Positions 8,075-14,182 of a DNA stretch of 22,593 nucleotides are shown piece by piece. This DNA comes from a bacterium (GTDB taxonomy: Bacteria > Spirochaetota > Spirochaetia > JABEVK01). Within the stretch, counting starts at the first letter, position 1; every line of letters begins with the position of its first letter. The translations under genes were made by a program, and so were the position numbers. The notes below the pieces were generated by a model. The model was not told where the DNA came from. It saw nothing but the letters and a program-made list of their open reading frames with translations, and did not search any database. The stretch covers positions 1-22,593 of the forward strand of contig JAJXWL010000010.1 of assembly GCA_021781625.1 (NCBI GenBank), written 5' to 3'.

Positions 8075-9276
8075 TAAAAGAGCTCCGAGTCAGCTACAGG
8101 TGCAGCCTTTGCCGCCGCAGAAGACGCCTTTGATGGCTTAACCGGTTCAGGGACTGGTATCTCAGGGCCAGCACCAACTGAGGCCTCAGGTCGTAACGTC
8201 AAAACAATTCCTAGGGGACGTGAACCGGGAATCTCTCGTTCGGGAAAAATCTTTTTACGGAGTTGTTGCTCTAAATTGGTCGCAATAGAAGGATTCTTGA
8301 TGAGAAAATCTCGGGCATTTTCACGACCTTGTCCTATTCGTTCTTCGCCGAACGAAAACCAGGACCCACTTTTTTGAATAAGGTTCCATTTCAAGGCTGC
8401 GTCCAAGAGGCTTCCGAAGTAAGAAATTCCTTGGCCAAACAAAATTTCCATTTCAGCTTTTTTAAAGGGAGGCGCAACCTTATTTTTGACGACTTTTACC
8501 CGAACCAAGTTACCGATCGCTTCATCTTGGCCTTTATTGATCGTTTCGACTTTGCGAACATCTAAACGCACCGAGGAATAAAACTTGAGGGCATTTCCTC
8601 CGGTGGTCGTTTCAGGGTTACCAAACATGACACCGATTTTCATCCGGATCTGATTGATAAAAATCAAAACTGTACCCGACTTTGAAATCGTTGCGGTCAA
8701 CTTGCGCAAGGCTTGACTCATAAGACGGGCTTGAAGTCCGACGTGAGCGTCCCCCATTTCCCCATCAATTTCCGCCTGGGGAGTAAGAGCGGCGACCGAG
8801 TCAACGACAATGATATCAACCCCACCCGAGCGTACTAAAGATTCAGCGATTTCGAGGGCTTGCTCGCCGGTATCGGGTTGGCTTACCCAAAGTTCGTCAA
8901 TGTTGACACCAAGGTTCTTTGCATACTGCGGGTCGAGGGCATGTTCCGCATCGATAAACGCCGCAACGCCCCCATTAGCCTGAGATTGGGCAATCGCGTG
9001 TAGTGCTAAAGTGGTTTTTCCTGACGACTCCGGACCAAAGATCTCGATGATACGACCCTTGGGGTATCCACCAATTCCTAGGGCCTCGTCCAGCAGGATA
9101 CTGCCCGAGGGGATGATTTCTAGCCCTTGAGCCAACGGATTATCGCCCATTTTTATCAAAGCGCCCTTACCAAATTGCTTTTCGATTTGCAACCGGGCAG
9201 CCTCAAGGGCTTTAGCTTTCTCGTCCTGGGCCGCGTCTTTGGCAACACCGACAGATTGTTCTTTTTTTGCCGACAA
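8074..9276 (-). CDS. recA: Recombinase RecA
   Basis: RecA forms filaments on single-stranded DNA, catalyses strand exchange and, where LexA exists, triggers its cleavage. The 400-residue protein carries Walker [10 protein letters not shown] (81-89), [10 protein letters not shown] with catalytic Glu111, a Walker B segment [15 protein letters not shown]-binding loop 1 ([20 protein letters not shown]), and loop 2 in the [20 protein letters not shown] region. It is longer than the usual roughly 350 residues, through about 15 extra N-terminal residues and an Ala/Pro/Lys-rich C-terminal tail ending ADSELF. The start codon is TTG at 9276, seven bases after AAGGAG. A promoter lies about 60 bases upstream. 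The stop overlaps the folK start by one base. No lexA or recX gene is adjacent. Confidence 0.98.
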   Translation of the reverse strand: MSAKKEQSVGVAKDAAQDEKAKALEAARLQIEKQFGKGALIKMGDNPLAQGLEIIPSGSILLDEALGIGGYPKGRIIEIFGPESSGKTTLALHAIAQSQANGGVAAFIDAEHALDPQYAKNLGVNIDELWVSQPDTGEQALEIAESLVRSGGVDIIVVDSVAALTPQAEIDGEMGDAHVGLQARLMSQALRKLTATISKSGTVLIFINQIRMKIGVMFGNPETTTGGNALKFYSSVRLDVRKVETINKGQDEAIGNLVRVKVVKNKVAPPFKKAEMEILFGQGISYFGSLLDAALKWNLIQKSGSWFSFGEERIGQGRENARDFLIKNPSIATNLEQQLRKKIFPEREIPGSRPLGIVLTLRPEASVGAGPEIPVPEPVKPSKASSAAAKAAPVADSELF

Positions 9277-9283
9277 AATGATT

Positions 9284-9289
9284 CTCCTT
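9284..9289 (-). promoter_or_regulatory. Ribosome binding site fixing the TTG start of recA
   Basis: The reverse strand reads AAGGAG here, seven bases before the TTG at 9276-9274. No ATG or GTG lies in a workable position nearby, so this site decides the start. A TTG start usually lowers initiation compared with ATG, offset here by the strong Shine-Dalgarno sequence. Confidence 0.8.
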
Positions 9290-9318
9290 AGCTGGTAATA
9301 CGGTCAGGGCCCGTCAGT

Positions 9319-9355
9319 CGCTTCACGAATCCGAAACCTAGTGTAGCGTGAAACG
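9319..9355. repeat. Inverted repeat bracketing the recA -10 element
   Basis: On the plus strand, CGCTTCACG (9319-9327) and CGTGAAACG (9347-9355) form nine-base arms with one mismatch, separated by 19 bases. The recA -10 hexamer (9340-9345) and the predicted transcription start (about 9333) lie between them. Because transcription would begin inside the spacer, the arms cannot form one RNA hairpin from this promoter. A DNA-binding dimer is therefore the more natural reading. This is inference. Confidence 0.45.
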
Positions 9356-9368
9356 CCGTGACCGGCAA
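9340..9368 (-). promoter_or_regulatory. Sigma-70-type promoter of recA
   Basis: On the reverse strand TTGCCG (9368-9363) is followed after exactly 17 bases by TACACT (9345-9340). These match the -35 consensus at four and the -10 consensus at four of six positions with ideal spacing. The predicted start is near 9333, giving a leader of about 57 bases. It lies in the largest non-coding gap of the leftward unit, so recA and the genes after it can be transcribed separately from rpe and the three envelope genes upstream. Confidence 0.6.
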
Positions 9369-9395
9369 GAAAGCTCACAAGTTCGGCTGGAGATC

Positions 9396-10523
9396 TTATG
9401 GAGTTTTGTAGCCGACTTCGTGGAGCGAAGTGCCTTGTAAATGGAAACGGCCTTTAGGGTCAAGCTGAATGAGGCCTAAAACATCTAAGACCTGCGAATT
9501 GTGTAAGAGAGCGGGAAATTTGAGAACTACCGGAACAATTCCTTGAATGACCTGCGAGGTTTCATACCCCACCAAGAGATCGAATTGAATTTTTGTCTTA
9601 CCATTCCTAAGATTCGCGACGACACCCCGCCACAGAACCGCACAACCTTCATAAAGTTCTGGGGCTTTTTGCACAGCTTCGTAAGAAGCTCCCCCATGAA
9701 AAGATCCAAAGTCGGGAGCCTTCAGGTAAGGAATGAGGGCTCGAGCATGTTCTTTGAGCTCTTGGGATGCATTCGAGAGCAAGATTCGGTTAATTTCGTA
9801 CCTCGTTTGCGAATCCTGATAATTTTGAAAATCCTGTTGGGCGACCTTCCAAACGTTAAGTGCTTGTTCTTCCGTAAAGGTAAACTTTTCCAGGCCGCCG
9901 TCTTGAATGGCGGGTTGGTCCGAAGGCAGACTCAGGTTTTCAGGCCCAGGACGAAGTGGCGCGGTAGAGACGCTAACTGCTGTTTTGGCTAAAAAATAAG
10001 GCGGAATAAAATGCACCCCCCCCCACAAGCCAAGAACAAGCCCCCCGCAGATACTCAACGTTATTAAGAAAAGGGAAACTCCCCTCGGTATCCCAGTTTT
10101 AGCCACCGGAGGGATAAGTCGAAAAAACTCTGGGGATCGTACCCACGTATTTAGCTTATCGTTCCGAAGCGCTTTTCGTAAGCCCTCGAGACCTTTGCGG
10201 GCGGGAGCATAACCAGTGTGACGCTCTAAGGCGGTTAAGTATCCATCTAAGGCGGCGGATATATCCCCTTGCCGAGCTTGACAAGAGGCCAAAGCACTCA
10301 AAATGGCTGGACTCTCCCCGTCAAATATTTGGTTTAAACGTTCGAGATACGTCTTCGCTCCGCCCCAATCATGGACTTTCAAACAAGCTTGAGCTAATAA
10401 CCCATAAAAATCAGGGTCGTCCCGATAATGCAAAATTTGAGGCTCTAACACGGTTAAAGCCTGACTGTAGCGGTGGCTACGGAGGAGTTTTTTGGCACGT
10501 TCGATTACTGAGCGTTCTGCCAT
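9396..10523 (-). CDS. TPR protein with one transmembrane helix and a periplasmic domain
   Basis: This is a 375-residue protein of unknown function. Residues 1-125 form a cytoplasmic TPR solenoid (repeats near 18-35, 38-65, 73-102). A basic linker precedes a single transmembrane helix at about 148-172. The periplasmic part (about 180-375) has a Pro-rich linker, a helical segment (215-265) and a C-terminal beta-rich stretch (about 290-365; CAVLWRGVVANLRNG, then IQFDLLVGY and VPVVLKFP) that looks like a small OB-type barrel. The chain therefore joins a cytoplasmic protein-binding scaffold to a periplasmic domain. Codons 167-170 contain nine G in a row on the coding strand, inside the membrane helix. 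It lies three bases after the preceding stop and upstream of the recA promoter. No clear Shine-Dalgarno sequence is present. Confidence 0.85.
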   Translation of the reverse strand: MAERSVIERAKKLLRSHRYSQALTVLEPQILHYRDDPDFYGLLAQACLKVHDWGGAKTYLERLNQIFDGESPAILSALASCQARQGDISAALDGYLTALERHTGYAPARKGLEGLRKALRNDKLNTWVRSPEFFRLIPPVAKTGIPRGVSLFLITLSICGGLVLGLWGGVHFIPPYFLAKTAVSVSTAPLRPGPENLSLPSDQPAIQDGGLEKFTFTEEQALNVWKVAQQDFQNYQDSQTRYEINRILLSNASQELKEHARALIPYLKAPDFGSFHGGASYEAVQKAPELYEGCAVLWRGVVANLRNGKTKIQFDLLVGYETSQVIQGIVPVVLKFPALLHNSQVLDVLGLIQLDPKGRFHLQGTSLHEVGYKTP

Positions 10524-10526
10524 AGC

Positions 10527-11579
10527 TTAAGGTGCCGTTAGGAGCTTTTGCCTCTGCTGTTCTAACTGATCCAAGGTTGCCTGAAGAATCTGAAGATCTT
10601 GCGGGTTCAGTTTTTCAGGATTTGAACGTCGCTCTTTTATTTGCATCAAAACGTTATCTACCACTGCAAGCGCTTTGCGGACTTCAATATCCAAACTGGA
10701 ACCACTTTTTTTTGATGTATCCAGCAAAAATCCCAAATTTTCTGACCCTATTCTGGAATCTTTAAAAGTTCCTGCCGTCACAGAACCCATCACCAATGAA
10801 ATTTCGCGCGAAGACCCAGGGAGTAGCAATTGCGGTTGGTACCAGAGGGCAAGCGCAGAGTCATGGTAAGAGTATGGTAACAAGTTAAAGTCACGCCCCT
10901 GTTCTGATTTGTAGTCCCAAGAGGTATTGTCGAGTCTTTGCCAGTTGGCGACCACAGTCCGATCGGGCACTGGCGAAGACGGATCACTTAGCATAACCAA
11001 CAGTCCTAAATCTGATCGGAGCGGGGATCGACTAATCAAAAACGTCGGAGGAGTTTGCCAGGAGGTTTCTGCGTCAATAGGTTTTCCAGCAGGGTCAAAG
11101 AAAGCATCTTTCTTTTCTCCCAGGTAGGTATCGAGAATAATCCTAAGCCCCACTTCTTGGGACAAAGCATTCTTAGCAAACTCAAAGGACCATTTGATGC
11201 CATCAGCCAACGGGGAGTGTTCCGAAACGACAAATTCCCAAGTTTCGACCAGTTGGACTTGTGGCGAAACCCAGGTTATCTGTACTCCGTTTGCAAGGCT
11301 CTGAAGATGGGGAACAAAGGTCTTATCTTTTCCTAAGACAAGATTTTGATTTCCTAGTTTGACCGTTACAATTGTCGTCGTCGGGTCTACTGCCCAAAAA
11401 AGCGGAACATACAACGGATGAACAACGTCACTCGTGGAGTAAAGGCTAAAGTGCCCCTGCGCATCCACGACTAAACGCATCTTTCCGCGGTCCATCTGCC
11501 AGCTCCATAGGCCTGTTGCCGAGACGGACAGGAACGTTAGGGCTAAAATTCCCGTTAAAAGCTGTTTAAGGCTTTTCAT
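10527..11579 (-). CDS. Exported protein of unknown function, beta-rich with a C-terminal helical tail
   Basis: This is a 350-residue exported protein. The N-terminal signal peptide has two lysines (K2, K5), a hydrophobic core (LLTGILALTFLSVSA) and a likely cleavage near residue 21-23. There is no cysteine lipobox, so it is probably a free periplasmic or surface protein. Residues 30-290 alternate short hydrophobic and polar segments as in a beta-sandwich, with many Trp and Tyr. The last 50 residues are helical and charged (IEVRKALAVVDNVLMQIKERR, then LQATLDQLEQQRQKLL). I do not recognise a family. It overlaps the end of the upstream TPR gene by 14 bases and is followed after three bases by the TPR membrane protein, so the three are likely made together and may form a complex. 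The ATG has GGAGG eight bases upstream. Confidence 0.8.
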   Translation of the reverse strand: MKSLKQLLTGILALTFLSVSATGLWSWQMDRGKMRLVVDAQGHFSLYSTSDVVHPLYVPLFWAVDPTTTIVTVKLGNQNLVLGKDKTFVPHLQSLANGVQITWVSPQVQLVETWEFVVSEHSPLADGIKWSFEFAKNALSQEVGLRIILDTYLGEKKDAFFDPAGKPIDAETSWQTPPTFLISRSPLRSDLGLLVMLSDPSSPVPDRTVVANWQRLDNTSWDYKSEQGRDFNLLPYSYHDSALALWYQPQLLLPGSSREISLVMGSVTAGTFKDSRIGSENLGFLLDTSKKSGSSLDIEVRKALAVVDNVLMQIKERRSNPEKLNPQDLQILQATLDQLEQQRQKLLTAP

Positions 11580-12429
11580 GCACTAGCCTCCAATCAAGGA
11601 AAAAGGCTTTTAATGACAACGCTTTTTCGCGCAAATTGTCTAAGGTTTCGCGAGTATCGTGACCCTTACCTTTCAATTGGGCTTCTAAGTCTTCAATTTT
11701 AGCCTGGGCTTGAGCTAATTCTTTTTTCAAGAGAAGAATCGCCGCTTGAGCCTCACCCCCCGCCCCGTCGATGAGTTTTTTTTGCAAGTCAAGGATTTCT
11801 TTTTGATAAGCTTTTTCTCGTCGTTGATATTCGTCAGCGGCGTTTAAGGCTTCAATGTTGGCCCAACGCAAGACGTTCAAAAGTTTATTTTCGCGCGCAT
11901 CCATATCAAGAACCGCTAAACGGTACTTGGCAGCTTCAACTTTGTAGCTGTAGGGGTAACCATGAATTAACCGGTTATATAGGTTTCCTGCGGCTTCATA
12001 CTGCCCCAAGGCCGTCGACGCATCAGCCATCCAGAAAAGAGCATTGGGAATCTCACTGGATTGCGGATCTGTCTGCACTGAGGCGGCAAATTGCGCTAAA
12101 GCGGCATTGGGATGATTTTGCGTCAAAAGCACGCGCCCCCTCCAATATTCGGCTAAGCTTTGAAGCGGTGCCGAAGGCCCACTTTGAAGAACCGCCTCAA
12201 ACGCGGCTTCTGCCTTGGCATAGTCCAATAACGCAAAACTTGTTTTTCCCTTGCCGAGCAACGCTTCCGCTTTTTGTTCACCTTGACTATGTTCTACTAA
12301 ACCCTGGAACAACTTCAAAGCTGTAACAAAGTCACCTGAATCGTAGGCGCGTTCGGCTTCTGTTAACGGCGTTTGACCCCACACGGGGAGCGCAAACCCT
12401 ATGAAGGCCAAGACAGCCCAAAGTTTCAC
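11566..12429 (-). CDS. Periplasmic TPR protein with C-terminal coiled coil
   Basis: This 287-residue protein has a cleavable signal peptide (LWAVLAFIGFALPVWG with cleavage before QTPLTEAE). At least four TPR-type units follow between about 22 and 170 (for example AERAYDSGDFVTALKLFQGL, AEAAFEAVLQSGPSAPLQSL and AALAQFAASVQTDP), then a long charged helix/coiled coil (about 195-270; EYQRREKAYQKEILDLQKKL). TPR-plus-coil in the periplasm resembles CpoB/YbgF, although there the coil is N-terminal, so this is not an ortholog call. The start is GTG at 12429, overlapping the rpe stop in GTGA and preceded by GGAGGG. That coupling to rpe looks like operon convenience rather than shared function. It is the first of three envelope genes in a row. 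Confidence 0.85.
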   Translation of the reverse strand: MKLWAVLAFIGFALPVWGQTPLTEAERAYDSGDFVTALKLFQGLVEHSQGEQKAEALLGKGKTSFALLDYAKAEAAFEAVLQSGPSAPLQSLAEYWRGRVLLTQNHPNAALAQFAASVQTDPQSSEIPNALFWMADASTALGQYEAAGNLYNRLIHGYPYSYKVEAAKYRLAVLDMDARENKLLNVLRWANIEALNAADEYQRREKAYQKEILDLQKKLIDGAGGEAQAAILLLKKELAQAQAKIEDLEAQLKGKGHDTRETLDNLREKALSLKAFFLDWRLVHEKP

Positions 12430-13094
12430 TCACGCCCTCCTCGTAACGACCTGACATACTCACGAGGATCCTGCGCCGAGAAAAAGGCTGATCCTGTAAC
12501 AAGAGTATCGGCACCAGAAGCCACAGCCTGAGGTGCGGTAGCCGTTTGAATACCGCCGTCGACCGAGATTCGATAATTCCAGGAGTTTTCAGTTCGCCAA
12601 GAAAGCAATTTTTGGAGCTTGGACTCACAAAAGGAAAGGTATTTTTGACCACCAAAGCCGGGATTGACCGTCATCACCAGGACGAGGTCGAGAAAAGGCA
12701 AAAGTTCTTTTACAGCTTCGACTGGTGTTGACGGGACCAGGGCAATGCCCGCCTTGACCCCTTGTTGGTGGAGAGTTTCGACGAGGCGATGATGATGAAC
12801 TTCAGCTTCCCAATGAAAAGTCACGGCATTCGCTCCCGCCTTAACCGCCTCACTCGCCATAAAAGAGGGGTTCTCGACCATAAGGTGCACATCAAAAAAC
12901 AACGACGAGTGAGGACGAAGAGACTGGATCACCGGAGGACCAAAACTCAGGTTGGGGACAAAACGGCCATCCATGACATCCCAATGGATCCATTCGGCTC
13001 CGCTGGCCTGTATAGAGGCTACGGCCGACCCTAAAGCCGCAAAATCTGCCGAAAGTACAGAAGGCGCAATGATCAAGGGAAATTTCTCATCCAT
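12426..13094 (-). CDS. rpe: Ribulose-phosphate 3-epimerase
   Basis: Rpe interconverts ribulose 5-phosphate and xylulose 5-phosphate in the pentose phosphate pathway. The TIM-barrel landmarks are clear: IIAPSVLSADFAALG, the metal-binding HWDVMDGRFVPNLSFGPPV, FDVHLMVENP, LVLVMTVNPGFGGQKY, ISVDGGI, and the phosphate-binding GADTLVTGSAFF. From the chosen ATG the protein has 222 residues, normal for the family. The frame is open upstream to a TTG at 13145 and an ATG at 13106. I prefer 13094 because it matches the usual family N-terminus, although its Shine-Dalgarno sequence (GAG at short spacing) is weak. It heads the leftward unit and is divergent from the TPR-greA unit. Confidence 0.95.
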   Translation of the reverse strand: MDEKFPLIIAPSVLSADFAALGSAVASIQASGAEWIHWDVMDGRFVPNLSFGPPVIQSLRPHSSLFFDVHLMVENPSFMASEAVKAGANAVTFHWEAEVHHHRLVETLHQQGVKAGIALVPSTPVEAVKELLPFLDLVLVMTVNPGFGGQKYLSFCESKLQKLLSWRTENSWNYRISVDGGIQTATAPQAVASGADTLVTGSAFFSAQDPREYVRSLRGGRE

Positions 13095-13135
13095 AACTCT
13101 ATTCATAACAAAAAAATGATCGTTCAGTCCAGAAA

Positions 13136-13158
13136 AATTCAACAAATTTGGTTGAATT
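13136..13158. repeat. Perfect palindrome in the divergent promoter region (operator candidate)
   Basis: AATTCAAC (13136-13143) and GTTGAATT (13151-13158) are perfect eight-base inverted arms around seven bases (AAATTTG). The core CAAATTTG (13143-13150) is itself palindromic. The right arm touches the -35 element of the rightward promoter (13157-13162), and the whole element sits 42 bases upstream of the rpe start. A dimeric regulator bound here could affect both directions. No regulator gene adjoins it, so the partner is unknown. Confidence 0.5.
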
Positions 13159-13184
13159 GACTAAAGTTGTGTCTCGGGTATAAT
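13157..13184 (+). promoter_or_regulatory. Strong sigma-70 promoter of the TPR-greA-VWA unit
   Basis: TTGACT (13157-13162) is followed after 16 bases by a perfect TATAAT (13179-13184). This is the best promoter match I found in the window. The predicted start near 13191 is only about nine bases before the ATG at 13200, so the leader is extremely short and the AAGGG at 13191-13195 would be at or next to the 5' end of the RNA. Its position also shows that the longer reading frame starting at TTG 13167 is not the real start. Confidence 0.8.
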
Positions 13185-13199
13185 CAAAAGAAGGGTCAA

Positions 13200-14165
13200 A
13201 TGAAATTCGGTGAGCAAGAAACCTCTTTAGATGCCTCAGAGCGCTTAGAACTAGCGCTAAAAAGTGTCTCTGCGGCCTTTTCGCAAGGGGAATTTGCCCG
13301 AGCGGAAAGTGAGGCGGAAGAGGCTTTATCCATACGCTATGACGATCCGGAACTCATTTCGGTGCTGAAATGCGCGGTTTTCTGGAAGGACCGCGCAGTT
13401 CGGTTGGCGGAATTTCCCGAAGACGAGCAAAAAGGGGATTTTCTCTTCAAAGAGTACCAGGGTTTTACCCAACGCTTCTTACAACGATTAGAAGTGCGTT
13501 CTGAAACGGCATTATTTGCAATTCGACAGTATGTGTTTTCAGAAATGGCTAGAGTTTACACTGATTGCCTGCGTCAAGGAAAAAAAGACTCAGGAGATCT
13601 AACCGTCAAAGCCGCTAAGGCCTTCAAGGGTTCAGGCGCTTTTGATAAAGCCATCGAGCTGTTGGAAGCTTTTCTGCAGACCCAAAGAGACGATGCGGGT
13701 GCTATGGCCGAATTAGCAGATTGTTGGGAAATGGTCGGTGAGGTGCGAAAGGCTAAACTCTTTTTTCGCGAAGCGTTTTACCTTAACCCCCAACGCGTCG
13801 ATCTTGAGGGCTTGAATTCAACTCTCATCCGACAAATCCTTGAAAACCTTAAGCAGGAGGGGTACCCCCCAACCTCTTGGAAGGAATGGATTCCGGTTTA
13901 CGGAGTCATATATGGAGTTTTCAATGTACGCAGAGACTTGAAACCGTTGGAGTTAGGACAGCTAAAACAGTCAATTTTCGCGTTAAAAAACGAGTTACAG
14001 GACCATAACCTACAACAAGGGTTATTGTTGCCTCGTTTAATTAATCGTTACTTTTGGCTAATCGACCACTACCTTGCGGTTAAAGAAGAAAGGTCGAAAA
14101 TTGAAGAAGTTTTACTGAATATCAAATTGTTAGACGAGCGAATTTTCTCGATTTATACCCACTGA
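13200..14165 (+). CDS. Cytoplasmic TPR protein upstream of giant GreA
   Basis: This is a 321-residue soluble protein of unknown function with no signal peptide and no transmembrane segment. TPR-like helical pairs lie near the start (LKSVSAAFSQGEFARAESEA) and in the middle (AKAFKGSGAFDKAIELLEAF, then AELADCWEMVGEVRKAKLFF). A C-terminal region contains an unusual aromatic stretch, TSWKEWIPVYGVIYGVF, and ends in a long helix. I chose ATG 13200 because the promoter's -10 lies inside the longer frame (TTG 13167) and AAGGG precedes the ATG by four bases. The gene is separated from greA by 17 bases and must be co-transcribed with it. A role linked to the TPR arm of GreA is attractive but only suggested by neighbourhood. 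Confidence 0.85.
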   Translation: MKFGEQETSLDASERLELALKSVSAAFSQGEFARAESEAEEALSIRYDDPELISVLKCAVFWKDRAVRLAEFPEDEQKGDFLFKEYQGFTQRFLQRLEVRSETALFAIRQYVFSEMARVYTDCLRQGKKDSGDLTVKAAKAFKGSGAFDKAIELLEAFLQTQRDDAGAMAELADCWEMVGEVRKAKLFFREAFYLNPQRVDLEGLNSTLIRQILENLKQEGYPPTSWKEWIPVYGVIYGVFNVRRDLKPLELGQLKQSIFALKNELQDHNLQQGLLLPRLINRYFWLIDHYLAVKEERSKIEEVLLNIKLLDERIFSIYTH

Positions 14166-14182
14166 GCAAGAGGAGACATAAA

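Noticed and set aside
9351..9368. GCCG/CGGC hairpin after the TPR membrane gene as a terminator
   Set aside because: Four-base stem with only three T following, and it overlaps the better-supported recA promoter spacer.
9543..9992. 149-residue open frame on the plus strand
   Set aside because: It is antisense to the TPR membrane protein, has no domain-like pattern or Shine-Dalgarno sequence, and the opposite frame has clear TPR and membrane features.
13095..13145. Longer rpe start at TTG 13145
   Set aside because: It would add residues absent from the family and has no Shine-Dalgarno sequence. It also contains half of the palindrome.
13167..13199. Longer start (TTG 13167) for the TPR gene before greA
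   Set aside because: The perfect TATAAT of its promoter lies inside this extension, so the codons would not be transcribed. ATG 13200 has a Shine-Dalgarno-like sequence.
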